Part shown: positions 1-9,134 of the stretch, one piece after another
Layout of the letters: each line of letters begins with the position of its first letter
Position numbering within the stretch: the first letter of the stretch is position 1
From: Brachybacterium vulturis
GTDB taxonomy: Bacteria; Actinomycetota; Actinomycetes; Actinomycetales; Dermabacteraceae
Assembly (NCBI RefSeq): GCF_002407185.1
Contig: NZ_CP023563.1
Span: 1-64,000 of the forward strand
Direction: 5' to 3'
DNA length: 64,000 nt
Translations under genes and position numbers: made by a program
The notes under the pieces: model-generated
What the model was told of the DNA's origin: nothing
The model's database searches: none
The model's input: the letters and a program-made list of their open reading frames with translations, nothing else

Positions 1-82
1 GGCGGATCACAGACAATGGTGGCTACGCCGAGGCTCGGACTCGGGCTCGTCGCGGCAACGGCTCAGAGGGGAGTTCCACGAG

Positions 83-1105
83 GTGACCCAGCACGATCCA
101 GCGCGCACCCGCGCCACGATGAGGGACGTCGCGCGCCTGGCCGGCGTCTCCAAGACCACGGTCTCGCGCGTGCTCAACGGCTCCGATCTCGTCACTGACG
201 AGACCCGCACCCAGGTCGAGGACGCCATGCAGCGCGCCGGCTATGTCGTCTCCTACCAGGCGCGCAGCCTCGCCACCGGCCGCTCCGACGCGGTGGCGCT
301 GCTGGTCACCGAGCCGTTCCAGGACATGTGGACCGACCCGACCTTCGCCTCGATCCTCGGCGGCACCTACAGCGCGCTGTCCTCCACGCCGATGACTCCG
401 CTGCTGCTGCAGGCCTCGTCCCCGAATGAACAGACCAAAGTGCGCAGTCTGCTCGAGCAGGGCGTGGTCGACGGGATCATCCACCTCACCCCGTACGTGG
501 ACACCGTGCTGCTGGAGCACCTCTCCACCATGCGCACCCCCACCGTGCTGTGCGGGCGCCTGCCCGGCGACCCGTACGCCGGCCAGTTCTCCACCGTGTA
601 CGCGGACGACGAGATCGGGGCCCGACTCGCCGCCACCCGCCTCGCCGAGCGCGGACGCGAGCATCCCGTCGCCCTTCTCGGCCCCCGGGAGAACCCCGCC
701 AACATGGACCGGCTCGCCGGCTACCGCGCGGTACTGGGGGAACTGCTCCCCGAGGAGCGCGTGCGCTTCGGCGAGTGGGACGAGCGCTCCGGGCATGAGG
801 CCGCCACCCAGGTCCTGGCCACCGGGAAGGAGGTGGATGCGCTGCTGTGCGCCTCGGACCGCATCGCCGTCGGAGCCCTGGAGGCGCTCCAGGAGGCCGG
901 ATTGCGCGTTCCCGAGGACGTCTCCGTGATCGGCTTCGACGACCACCCGTTGGCGGCGCGGTCCACTCCCCCGCTGACCACGGTCGCCCAGCCCATGGTC
1001 AGCGAGGGCGAGGTCGCGGTGGGACTGCTGAAGGAGTTGCTGGAGGGTGGTGCGCCGCGCACCGAGGTGCTGCCGATGGAGCTGCGGCGGCGGGCGTCGG
1101 CGTAG
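83..1105 (+). CDS. LacI-family transcriptional regulator
   Basis: A 340-residue LacI/GalR repressor. The helix-turn-helix lies near residues 13-40 (MRDVARLAGVSKTTVSRVLN) and is followed by a periplasmic-binding-protein-like effector domain that ends with the usual GFDDHPLA and PPLTTVAQP segments near residues 280-310. The start is GTG, with the purine-rich stretch CAGAGGGGAG about 12 bases upstream, and places the HTH at the usual distance from the N-terminus. It converges on the sugar importer at 1270-4505. That importer has its own ROK regulator, so this LacI may instead control genes left of the window. I see no clear operator in the 82 bases upstream. The family is certain; the effector and targets are unknown. 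Confidence 0.93.
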   Translation: MTQHDPARTRATMRDVARLAGVSKTTVSRVLNGSDLVTDETRTQVEDAMQRAGYVVSYQARSLATGRSDAVALLVTEPFQDMWTDPTFASILGGTYSALSSTPMTPLLLQASSPNEQTKVRSLLEQGVVDGIIHLTPYVDTVLLEHLSTMRTPTVLCGRLPGDPYAGQFSTVYADDEIGARLAATRLAERGREHPVALLGPRENPANMDRLAGYRAVLGELLPEERVRFGEWDERSGHEAATQVLATGKEVDALLCASDRIAVGALEALQEAGLRVPEDVSVIGFDDHPLAARSTPPLTTVAQPMVSEGEVAVGLLKELLEGGAPRTEVLPMELRRRASA

Positions 1106-1269
1106 AACGGGGTGAGTGCGGGGCCAACGCCGCGCACGACATCCAGTGCACGCCTTGGGGCGGACGATGCGTGGCGCTGCGACATGCTTTCACGACACCT
1201 GCGCCGGCACCCTCCGAAGCGAAGGGCGGCGACCTTACAGCTCAGCACTCAGCGCGACCGCTGCATCAC

Positions 1270-2205
1270 TCAACCCTTGATCGCACCTGAAGCCATACCT
1301 GTTGCCATTCGATTCTGCACCAATGCGAAGAGAATCATGACGGGCAGTGCGATCAGCACGGAGCCGGCCATCACCCCACCCCAGTCCGAGCCGCGCAGTC
1401 CCTGCTGGAATGACTGAAGCCAGAGCGGAAGAGTCACGGACGTATTCCGGGACAGCATGACCAGCGCGAGGGTGTACTCGTTCCAAGAATGCAAGAAAGC
1501 GAACACGCTGGTGGAGACGATGCCAGGGGCGAGCAGCGGCAGGGTGACCTTCATAAACGCCTTGAGGCGCGAGCAGCCGTCCACCATGGCGGCCTGCTCT
1601 AATTCCTGGGGTATCCCTCCCACAAAACCGCGCATCATCCACACCACGAAAGGGAGGACGCCGCCGATATAAAGCAGGGACAGCCCAAAAACGGAGTTCA
1701 GCAAGCTCCATCCGTCGAGCATTCGATACTGAGAGATGAAGAGTGCTTCCGCGGGAATCATCTGGACGACGAGCACCGCAACGATCAGGGATTTACGTCC
1801 AAGAAATCCGAAGCGCGCCAATGCCAGAGCCGCCAAAAGCGCGCCGAACGTCGTCACGATGACCGTGATGAACGCGGCGACCATCGACGTTGCCATCGCA
1901 GACCAGAACGAAGGGTCCGTCAGCACTCCACGAAAATTCTCCATGGTCAGTGTTTCGGGAACTAGATGAGGTGGACTTGCAAGCAGATCCTCTTCGGGCT
2001 GAAGAGCCGAATTCACCATCCAATAGACCGGAAGGAACCACACCAGCGCGATCACTACGAGCGCTACGTTGACGAGCGGATGAGGCTTGCCGCGCCGACG
2101 ACCTCGGCGTCGCCGAAAGGTCTCCGTCTCGGCCAGCGGCTCCCGATTCGCAGCGTTGGGAGAGTTGGCGGCCGAGGCAACGGTGGCGCTTGTCATATCT
2201 GTCAC
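1270..2205 (-). CDS. Carbohydrate ABC transporter permease (MalG type)
   Basis: Inner-membrane permease of a CUT1 sugar importer, about 311 residues. A basic N-terminal tail (RRRRGRRRGK) precedes six predicted membrane segments. The EAA cytoplasmic loop, which docks the ATPase, is seen as ELEQAAMVDGCSRLKAFMKV. I chose the GTG at 2205: it overlaps the stop of the upstream permease as GTGA and sits 7 bases after AGGGG. A GTG at 2226 and an ATG at 2196 are also in frame. It is the last gene of the minus-strand order ROK, binding protein, permease, permease. There is no ATPase in the cluster, so it must use one encoded elsewhere. Confidence 0.93.
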   Translation of the reverse strand: MTDMTSATVASAANSPNAANREPLAETETFRRRRGRRRGKPHPLVNVALVVIALVWFLPVYWMVNSALQPEEDLLASPPHLVPETLTMENFRGVLTDPSFWSAMATSMVAAFITVIVTTFGALLAALALARFGFLGRKSLIVAVLVVQMIPAEALFISQYRMLDGWSLLNSVFGLSLLYIGGVLPFVVWMMRGFVGGIPQELEQAAMVDGCSRLKAFMKVTLPLLAPGIVSTSVFAFLHSWNEYTLALVMLSRNTSVTLPLWLQSFQQGLRGSDWGGVMAGSVLIALPVMILFALVQNRMATGMASGAIKG

Positions 2206-3128
2206 TGGATTTCCCCTCGCGTCCACAGCATGTGGATGTATTTGCTGGTGATGATCAGGGTCACCAGCAAGATGATCATGGCCAGTGCAGAGGCAACGCC
2301 GTAATCACCCTGCGATATACCCACCTGGTAGACGTACGTGCCCAGCAGGTTTGTCTCCGTCGAGATTCCGCCGGACTGCTGCAGGACATGGATCTGCGTG
2401 AATACACGGAGATCCCAGATGATCTGGAGCACCGCCATCAGAGAGACTACTGGCGCGACCGTCGGGAAAATCACGTGCTGGAGTCGCTTCAGATAACCTG
2501 CACCATCGAGCTCAGCGGCTTCGATCTGGGCGTCATCAACCTGCGTCAGGGCGGCGAATATCGAAATAGTCACCAGCGGTATCGAAGCCCAAACAATGAC
2601 GGCGGACGCGACAATAAAGAAAGTCCAGTAGCTACTGGCCAGCCACGAGAATCCTTCGAACTGGCTCAGCCCCATACCTGTGAGAAGATAATTGACCAGT
2701 CCGAAGTTCGGATCGATGAGCCACTGCCACACGGTGAGCGCGGCGATGAGCGGCATGGCCCACACAACGATGAGCACGACGTTCATCACCACGCTCGCGA
2801 ACGACGAAGCCGCCCGCATCAACAGGGCGATCCCGAGCCCGATGACCATCGTGAAACCGGCAGTCCAGAGACAGAATGCGAGAGACTTGAGAAGAACGGT
2901 CCAAAAGTACGGATCGGAGATAATGGCAGCGTAGTTGTCCAACCACACCCACTCGGCGGGTTGTCCGAATTGTTGCGCGAGACCGAACTCTTGGAAGGAC
3001 ATGACCAGCTGGCGCAGCATCGGGTACCCCTGTGCCACCAGGACCAGCGCCACAGCTGGCAAGAGAAGGATGTAGGGGGCGAGCCGGTGAGAGAGAGCCG
3101 GTCGCCGCGAGCGGGCTTCAACAGGCAT
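2202..3128 (-). CDS. Carbohydrate ABC transporter permease (MalF type)
   Basis: Partner permease of the same CUT1 importer, about 308 residues. It starts MPVEARSRRPALSHRLAPY and runs into the first membrane segment. The EAA loop reads IEAAELDGAGYLKRLQHVIFP. The frame stays open 63 bases further upstream, but the ATG at 3128 has the ribosome site AAAGGAAAA directly before it. Its stop overlaps the next permease by a GTGA, so the two are translationally coupled and probably form a heterodimer. The 72-base gap to the binding-protein gene holds only a weak 5-bp GC hairpin (3161-3176). Confidence 0.93.
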   Translation of the reverse strand: MPVEARSRRPALSHRLAPYILLLPAVALVLVAQGYPMLRQLVMSFQEFGLAQQFGQPAEWVWLDNYAAIISDPYFWTVLLKSLAFCLWTAGFTMVIGLGIALLMRAASSFASVVMNVVLIVVWAMPLIAALTVWQWLIDPNFGLVNYLLTGMGLSQFEGFSWLASSYWTFFIVASAVIVWASIPLVTISIFAALTQVDDAQIEAAELDGAGYLKRLQHVIFPTVAPVVSLMAVLQIIWDLRVFTQIHVLQQSGGISTETNLLGTYVYQVGISQGDYGVASALAMIILLVTLIITSKYIHMLWTRGEIQ

Positions 3129-3200
3129 AGGTTTTCCTTTCAGACGGTGGCACACCATCTCCCGCCTGCGTGCGGGCCACGGCCAGAGCATCGGGATACG

Positions 3201-4505
3201 TCACTCCTCGTTGAGAATGTCCTCGATCTTCTGCCCATAGTCAGCGGCGGATGAGTTGACGTCACCACCCTGAGCAATCGTCGTGTAGAAGTTGCGTACG
3301 AAGCTATCTGCCGCCGCACCCCACTGTGGACTGTTCGGGGTAAGCTTCGAGTTTTCAACGATCTTCCCGGAAATCTTGCCGAACGGTCCACTGACGCTAT
3401 CGCCATACTTCGTATTTCCCGGCACCCAACCATCGTCGCCCATGAGCTTCTGGAACTTCTCGCCGAAAATTATGCGCAACGCTTGCTTCGCAAGTGCCGG
3501 ATTCTTCGCGTTTGCAGCGAGAGAAATATTGGAGCCGCCCGCGAAAGTTTCGCCCACCTCACCCTCGACATTACTCGGAATGGGCATGACGGCGACCTTG
3601 TCCTCCTCCCACAAGACCGGGTCGATCTTCGCACCGATGTTGCCGGTGGCTACGAGAACGCCCACCTTGTGCTCGTTGAAATACTTCTCGAACGCTTTCT
3701 GCGAGGCCTGCGAATCGAGTTCATAGTTCGTGCCGTCTTCGAAGATTCGCTGGATGCGGTCAAGTGAATCGATGCTCGCCGGGTCCGTCAACATTTCGTT
3801 CCACGTGCCCCCATCCTTGACCGCCCACGAGCCGCCCCCCGCGAAAAGGAGTGAGTCCACGGCATGGGAATCCACTGCGGCCAGGTACATGCCCGAGAAG
3901 TCGGGGACGTCCTCCGGATTGGCGTTGCCGACAGCGATGACAGCCTCGGCGAACTCGTCAAGTGTCTTGGGCTCGGGGATGTTGGCGGCCTCGAAGAGAT
4001 CCTTGCGGTAAAACACTCCGCGGGCCCCTGCGTAGAGCGGAACGGCGAACAGCTCGCCGTCCCAGCGCCCGGCGTCGACGAAGCTCTGAATGAGGTCGTC
4101 GCCCCCGAGGTCTTCGTAGATGTCATCGAGCGCGGCAAACGCGCCGACGCTGGTGAAGACGGAGGACTGCGTGTTCCCGGTCTCTACCAGATCTGGGCTC
4201 TCAGACTCGGACGCCAGGGAGGTCTGCTGCTTGGAAACGATGCCGTCCCAGGGCTGGATCTCTACCGTGCACGTGTTGCCTTCGTTCTCCGCGGCGAAAG
4301 TCGTCTCGAGGTGCTCGATGGCGGCATCGGAGATCGACCCCTCCATGAACCACACGCGAACGTTCTCACCTGTGATGTCAGCAGGGTCGACATTCTCGGC
4401 GCGCTTCTTGGAGTCGCCGCTGCATGCTGAGAGCCCGAGGGCGGAGCCAGTGGCAGCTATGGCGGACATCGAGAGTAGTCCACGTCGTGTGGGCGTGAAT
4501 GGCAT
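3201..4505 (-). CDS. Extracellular sugar-binding lipoprotein
   Basis: Solute-binding protein (SBP_bac_1 type), 434 residues. The signal peptide carries a twin arginine (TRRGLLSM), a hydrophobic stretch and a lipobox ending in LSAC, with the lipidated cysteine near residue 28, so it should be exported and anchored outside the membrane. The body has the family pattern, with VYRKDLF-like segments and a C-terminal helical region. It is the first structural gene after the ROK regulator and captures the ligand for the two permeases. The ligand cannot be read from sequence. The order binding protein, MalF, MalG is standard for CUT1 systems. Confidence 0.93.
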   Translation of the reverse strand: MPFTPTRRGLLSMSAIAATGSALGLSACSGDSKKRAENVDPADITGENVRVWFMEGSISDAAIEHLETTFAAENEGNTCTVEIQPWDGIVSKQQTSLASESESPDLVETGNTQSSVFTSVGAFAALDDIYEDLGGDDLIQSFVDAGRWDGELFAVPLYAGARGVFYRKDLFEAANIPEPKTLDEFAEAVIAVGNANPEDVPDFSGMYLAAVDSHAVDSLLFAGGGSWAVKDGGTWNEMLTDPASIDSLDRIQRIFEDGTNYELDSQASQKAFEKYFNEHKVGVLVATGNIGAKIDPVLWEEDKVAVMPIPSNVEGEVGETFAGGSNISLAANAKNPALAKQALRIIFGEKFQKLMGDDGWVPGNTKYGDSVSGPFGKISGKIVENSKLTPNSPQWGAAADSFVRNFYTTIAQGGDVNSSAADYGQKIEDILNEE

Positions 4506-4529
4506 CGCAGTCTCCTATCAAGGAACGTG

Positions 4530-4582
4530 GTGCAACCTTGCACAACTGACGCAAGTGTGTACGGAATCACCAAGAGTGTCAA
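4530..4582 (-). promoter_or_regulatory. Candidate promoter and ROK operator of importer 1
   Basis: On the minus strand a perfect -35 box TTGACA (4577-4582) is followed after 17 bases by a weak -10, CACACT (4554-4559). Just downstream, and 25 bases before the binding-protein start, lies GTGCAACCTTGCAC (4530-4543), an inverted repeat with 6-bp arms around CC. A repressor bound there would block transcription into the binding-protein and permease genes. The ROK protein encoded directly upstream is the obvious candidate. The repeat is seen; its role is inferred. Confidence 0.5.
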
Positions 4583-4629
4583 GTGGAGTGACAGAGAGGC
4601 GGATGCGGGTCGACACAGCCTGTCCGCTG

Positions 4630-5787
4630 TCAGGTTTCGACACGATCGCTGATGGCGTGAAGCATCCGCGAGACGTGGTGCGGATCCGAGCGCAGGATGT
4701 GAAAACCGGCGCTGGCGACGTCCGTCTCAGACAGGGAGGCTGATGCCGCTGTCACGCTCAGGCCGCGTGCATTGAGCGGGAGAGCGCGCTGGTGAAGATT
4801 CTGCCGCACTGGATCGATGAGGAGGTCGCCAGCTCGGGCCAGTTCGCCGCCCAGCACGATGACGTCCGGGTCCAGGAGGTGGCAGACACCCACCAGTGCC
4901 TTTCCGAGCAGGCCCCCGATGTCGGCGATCAAGCTGCGACAAGCGCGGGAGCCGTCGTTCGCCGAGGCCACGAGATCGTCAACGGTGGCGTCTGCCCCGA
5001 GGATCGCGCTTGCGCGAGTGCTCACCACCTGTTCGTCCACGTACTGCATGAGGCAGCCGCGGTTGCCGCATTCACAGGGGAGCCCCTCGAGGTCGATGCT
5101 CATATGTCCCAGCTCACCGGCGCCGCCGTGGCTCCCCTGGACGATTGTTCCGTGAAGGATCTGGCCCATGGTGATGCCGTGCGATAGGTGCACGTAGATA
5201 AGATTGTGCGCCTGGCCATTCGAGTGCATGTGGTGTTCGGCCAGGGCGAGCAGGCGAGATGTGTTCTCGATGGCGACGGGGGCGCCCAGTGCGCCCTCCA
5301 TGGTCGTTCGGGGGTTGAACCCGGTCCATCGCTTGGATGCCCTACCACCGACGATCTCGCCGGTCAGGACATCGATCTGGGTGTTGACGGCGACGTGCCC
5401 TGCAAGAACGGGTGGGTTACCGATCTGTGCCAGCAACTCTTCGATGAGGTGGGTCGCCGTCGTGAGCCGGTGGCCTCCGAGATCGTACGGTTCCTGTGTG
5501 GCGCTTCGCAGGGCAGTCGTCCGGCCGTCCAGGGAGCTGACGGCGACGACGGTGCTTCGCAGGCGACACACCACGGACACGATCACACCGGCCGCATGGG
5601 TGATCCAGAGCTTGGACCTCAACGCCGTGCCCTGATCGGAGTCGAGCATCCCGTCCGCCAGCAGTTCCTGCGTCACGTTCGTGACGGTGGTGCGGGAGAC
5701 CTCGAGCGCGCGGGCGAGGTCCGCCCTGTGCATCGGGCCCTGCGAGATGAGCGTGGCCAGTGCTCTTTCCTTGCTGCTGCTCAACAT
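4630..5787 (-). CDS. ROK-family transcriptional regulator
   Basis: A 385-residue ROK regulator: an N-terminal winged helix (HRADLARALEVSRTTVTNV) and a C-terminal ROK sugar-kinase-like domain. The zinc motif CECGNRGCL is intact, and LGHMSID and the late DVIVLGGELA glycine loop are present. The frame opens 45 bases earlier, but the ATG at 5787 has AGGGGAG ideally placed, and its product starts right at the winged helix. It is the first gene before the binding protein and permeases of importer 1, so it most likely represses them and releases on binding a sugar or sugar phosphate. The ligand is unknown. Confidence 0.93.
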   Translation of the reverse strand: MLSSSKERALATLISQGPMHRADLARALEVSRTTVTNVTQELLADGMLDSDQGTALRSKLWITHAAGVIVSVVCRLRSTVVAVSSLDGRTTALRSATQEPYDLGGHRLTTATHLIEELLAQIGNPPVLAGHVAVNTQIDVLTGEIVGGRASKRWTGFNPRTTMEGALGAPVAIENTSRLLALAEHHMHSNGQAHNLIYVHLSHGITMGQILHGTIVQGSHGGAGELGHMSIDLEGLPCECGNRGCLMQYVDEQVVSTRASAILGADATVDDLVASANDGSRACRSLIADIGGLLGKALVGVCHLLDPDVIVLGGELARAGDLLIDPVRQNLHQRALPLNARGLSVTAASASLSETDVASAGFHILRSDPHHVSRMLHAISDRVET

Positions 5788-5860
5788 GGCTCCCCTAGTC
5801 AGTGCGTACGGCCGAGAGTGTCGGCGCGCCATCGTCGATGAGCACGATCCTACACACGCA

Positions 5861-6504
5861 GTGTCAAGCTACGTGACAGACGTATGGGGATTCGATCATG
5901 GACGTTCTCGCGGGCAGCTGCACGATCTCCTTGGCGGGCAGCCGCTGACGATTCGAGAAGGCGAGATCGCCGTGTTCTGGGCCGCGCAGCCGCACGGCCT
6001 CGTCGACTCCCGCACGGGGGATATGTGCTGGGTGCAGGTGCCCTTCAGCATGTTCCTCCCCTGGGAGCTGGCGGAGGCGCAGACTGCGCCCCTGCTCAGC
6101 GTCCAGCTGCTCATCACCCACGCTTGGACCTTGCCCGGCGCGTCGCCCACATGGCCGGACGCTGGGGCCGGGGTGCCCGCCGCCCGGCTGCGTCAGGTCA
6201 GCACTATGGCTCAGTACGTGCGCGAGCACCACCGCTCCCCCGTCACCGTTGGGGATATTGCCGCCTCCGTGCCCCTGGCCCCTCGCACTCGATGACAGTG
6301 TTCCGCCGCACCGCCGGGGTGACTCTCGGCGACTACGTGACGATGTGCCGGGTCGCCGAGGCGCAGCGACTGCTTCTGACCACCTCGCTGAAGGTCACCG
6401 AGATCGCGGACGCCGCAGGGGTCAGCTCGCTCAGCAGCTTCTACGACCACATGAGCACGGTCTGCAGGATGACGCCTCGGGAGTATCGGCGACAGGGACG
6501 GTGA
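5861..6504 (+). pseudogene. AraC-family regulator remnant (frameshifted)
   Basis: Pieces of one AraC-type regulator lie in three successive frames. Around 5889-5940 one frame reads DVLAGSCTISLAG, part of the cupin-like sensor. The next frame continues QPLTIREGEIAVFWAAQPHGLV through the linker and the first HTH helices (VGDIAASV) up to about 6280. A third frame then carries the second HTH (MTVFRRTAGVTLGDY to MTPREYRRQ). At least two indels, near 5940 and 6285, break the gene, and the usual first 30-40 residues are missing. AraC proteins of this type are 280-300 residues; no single frame here exceeds about 150 useful residues. It is probably non-functional unless the shifts are sequencing errors. 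Confidence 0.8.
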
Positions 6505-6607
6505 GCTGTTCCCGGTGATCGAACGCGCCGTCGCAGCCGTGAATGGCGTCGAGGACAGCGAGGCCGGCGAAGGCACCGCAGCATCGAGGAGAGACCACGA
6601 GGTCACG

Positions 6608-9121
6608 CTACGGAGTGACGCCCCGCAGCAGCTCGGCCCGCGCACCCGGCGCTGTAGCGATGAGCTCGCTCGCCGTCGTCACTGCCACGGCCAGAGCCGC
6701 CTCGTTGCTCTGCCCGCGGTGCAGCGCCGCCAGGAACGCCGCATTGAACGAGTCGCCGGCACCGGTGGTGTCCACGGCCTCGACCTGCGGCGCGTCGGCC
6801 CTGATGATGTGGCCGTCCGTGCACAGCAGGGCACCGTCGGCCGCGAGCTTGGCGACCACGGTCACCCCGCTGCGGGCGGCGAGATGCTGCGCCGCTCGCT
6901 CGACGTCGTCGATGCCGGCGAGACCGATCAGCTCGCTCTCGTTGGGCAGGAAGAGATCGGTGTGCGGCAGCACGTGCTCCATGAGTTCGCGCCGCTTCTG
7001 CTCGCTCCAGCCGCCGTCGGGATGGCCGGTGTCCACCGCGGTGACCGCGCCGTGGCTGCGGGCCTCGCTCAAGAGCCTGCCGGTGGCTGCGCCCTGCAGG
7101 CCGGGCAACAGGAAGTACCCGCTGAACAGCACGAACCGTGCCTCGAGCGCTTCCGCAGGGACGTCCTCCGGGACGAGCCGTCCCATCGCGCCGAGCGAGG
7201 AGAGGAAGGACCGCTCGTGGTCCTGGTCCTCTGCGACCACGGTGAGCCCCGAGTCGTGAGCATCGTCCGTGATCAGGTCGAGGTCCAGCCCATCGGCGCC
7301 CGCGAGGTCGCGGACCATCTGTCCCGTCGGATCGTCGCCGACCTTGGCGACCAGGCGGGTGGGCAGACCGAGCTGCGCGGCACGCTGTGCAGCGATCGCG
7401 GCAGAGCCTCCGAGGCGCACCTCGATGGTCGGCACGATCTGCTCCGTGCCGGCCGGGGGGAACGAGCGGGCACGGTGCACGATGATATCGAGATTCGCAT
7501 TGCCGATCACGCTGAGCGCGTGTGCGACAGCAGTGGGGCCGGCGAGGTCCGTGGCCGTCCGCAGCAGGTTCTCCCGTGCATCCTCCAATCCCTGGCGGCG
7601 CTGGGCGAAGGATCCGGCGAGGTCGGCCGCCCGATCGTCGGCCTCTCGCAGGGCGATGGCGATCGGGCCGCGCCCCGGCGAGCCGGGCTGCTCACGGTCC
7701 AGGATGCGTCGCGGGTCGCGACCGGAGGAGAGCACGAGCTCGCGCAGCGGTCCCGAGTCCTCGATCCCGGCGTCGGCGAGGGCCGCGTCGACCTGCTGCG
7801 CGGTCCAGGTGGTGGGGTCACCCTGGCGGAACAGAGTGCCCACCACGTCATGCGCGCCGCGCCACGGGACGGCGCGGGTGGCGAGAGCCTCGGCGACTGC
7901 GGTGGTGGTGGCGCCGGAGCGCACGATCTCCTCGTCGGTGGGCAGCTGCTCCGGTGCGATCTCGAGGCTGAGCCCGTCGAGCAGCCGCACCACGCGCAGC
8001 ATGCGGTCCGTGGAGGTCCACAGGTGCTTCTGCACATCGGTGGTGGCATTGTTGGAGTCCTCGTACCAACCGGCGGCGATGGTGGTGAAGATCGAGGTCA
8101 TCTCACCGCTGGCGGCACCAGACATCGAGACCAGGTGCTCGAGGACCACGGGATTCTTCTTCTGCGGCATGATCGAGGAGCCCTGGGTGAACTCAGAGGG
8201 CATCCGCACCCAGCCCAGGTTCATCCACTCCTGCAGCACTCGCGCCCAGCGCGCCCCGGTGGCACCGATGCGGCCGTGCAGCGCGGCCAGGCGCATGAAG
8301 TGCTCCGCCCCGGCGACGGCCTCGTACGAGGCGGTGAATGAGCGGTCGAAGCCCAGCAGCGCTGCGACGCGGTTCGCGTCTATCTCGATGTCGGTGCCGG
8401 TGAAAGCTGCCGAGCCGAGCGGGGACACGTTCATCTCGTCGTAGACGGACAGCAGCTCATCGGCCTGCGAGAGCATCGCTTCGGCGAGGCCCGACAGGAC
8501 ATGGGCGATCGTGGTGGGCTGCGCGGGCCGGCGGTGCGTGTGTCCGATCAGCACGGCCTCGGCGTTCCGTGAGGCGGTCCCGGTGAGGTCGCGGACGGTC
8601 TGCAGCAGCAATTCGGCGAGATCGAGGATGCCACGGCGCAGAATCATACGGAACACGCCGGCGTCGAGGTCGTTGCGGCTGCGGGCCAGCTGCACGTCGA
8701 GCTCCGCCGTACTGATTCCGCAGGCGGCGGCGAGCTGCTGCTCGAGATAGTAGTACGGGTCCTCCACGGAGCCGTCGAAGGGGTGCGAGCTCACACGCGG
8801 CGCCCAGCCCTCTCCCGGGCCCGCATCTCCCCACCGGCGCCACAGCGTGAGCAGCCCCGCCAGGAGAGCGTCGGCGCGCTGCTCGGCAAGTGCTCCCGTC
8901 TCGCGCAGCATGATCACATGTGCGAGGGACGCCTCGACCATGGCGGGCAGGTCATGGGGTGCGGACTGCTCGAACGCGACCCGTAGATGGTTGTCCCAGT
9001 AGATCGACAGGTCCTCGCGTTCCCGCAGCGGGAGGCGACGGGATCTTTCGTCCGGGCGGGTGCTCTTCTCGTTTCCAGCTGCCGAAGGGTTCCGGTCATC
9101 TGTGGTGCGCTCCTGCATCAA
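6608..9121 (-). CDS. Argininosuccinate-lyase-like / PfkB sugar kinase fusion
   Basis: An 837-residue two-domain protein. Residues about 30-525 form a complete fumarase/aspartase-superfamily enzyme nearest argininosuccinate lyase: LARSRNDLD (145-153), the catalytic-histidine segment HTHRRPAQP (194-202), and the signature GSSIMPQKKNP (314-324). Residues about 535-837 form a complete ribokinase/PfkB kinase: N-terminal GG motif (571-572) and DTTGAGDSFNAAFL (784-797) with catalytic Asp790. The lyase family cleaves N-substituted aspartates to fumarate plus an amine; PfkB enzymes phosphorylate sugars or nucleosides. The start is TTG at 9121, with an ATG one codon inside. It sits 13 bases after the permease, last in the importer 2 operon. 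The substrate is not known. The lyase is unlikely to be the arginine-pathway enzyme, given the fusion and operon. Confidence 0.9.
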   Translation of the reverse strand: MMQERTTDDRNPSAAGNEKSTRPDERSRRLPLREREDLSIYWDNHLRVAFEQSAPHDLPAMVEASLAHVIMLRETGALAEQRADALLAGLLTLWRRWGDAGPGEGWAPRVSSHPFDGSVEDPYYYLEQQLAAACGISTAELDVQLARSRNDLDAGVFRMILRRGILDLAELLLQTVRDLTGTASRNAEAVLIGHTHRRPAQPTTIAHVLSGLAEAMLSQADELLSVYDEMNVSPLGSAAFTGTDIEIDANRVAALLGFDRSFTASYEAVAGAEHFMRLAALHGRIGATGARWARVLQEWMNLGWVRMPSEFTQGSSIMPQKKNPVVLEHLVSMSGAASGEMTSIFTTIAAGWYEDSNNATTDVQKHLWTSTDRMLRVVRLLDGLSLEIAPEQLPTDEEIVRSGATTTAVAEALATRAVPWRGAHDVVGTLFRQGDPTTWTAQQVDAALADAGIEDSGPLRELVLSSGRDPRRILDREQPGSPGRGPIAIALREADDRAADLAGSFAQRRQGLEDARENLLRTATDLAGPTAVAHALSVIGNANLDIIVHRARSFPPAGTEQIVPTIEVRLGGSAAIAAQRAAQLGLPTRLVAKVGDDPTGQMVRDLAGADGLDLDLITDDAHDSGLTVVAEDQDHERSFLSSLGAMGRLVPEDVPAEALEARFVLFSGYFLLPGLQGAATGRLLSEARSHGAVTAVDTGHPDGGWSEQKRRELMEHVLPHTDLFLPNESELIGLAGIDDVERAAQHLAARSGVTVVAKLAADGALLCTDGHIIRADAPQVEAVDTTGAGDSFNAAFLAALHRGQSNEAALAVAVTTASELIATAPGARAELLRGVTP

Positions 9122-9134
9122 CAGGGGGCTCCTC

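Noticed and set aside
1106..1269. Possible terminator or small gene between the first LacI gene and importer 1
   Set aside because: No clear hairpin or frame with a start and ribosome site.
6608..9121. Calling the fusion the housekeeping argininosuccinate lyase argH
   Set aside because: The fusion to a kinase, the position in an importer operon with a ROK regulator, and the absence of argG or other arginine genes speak against it.
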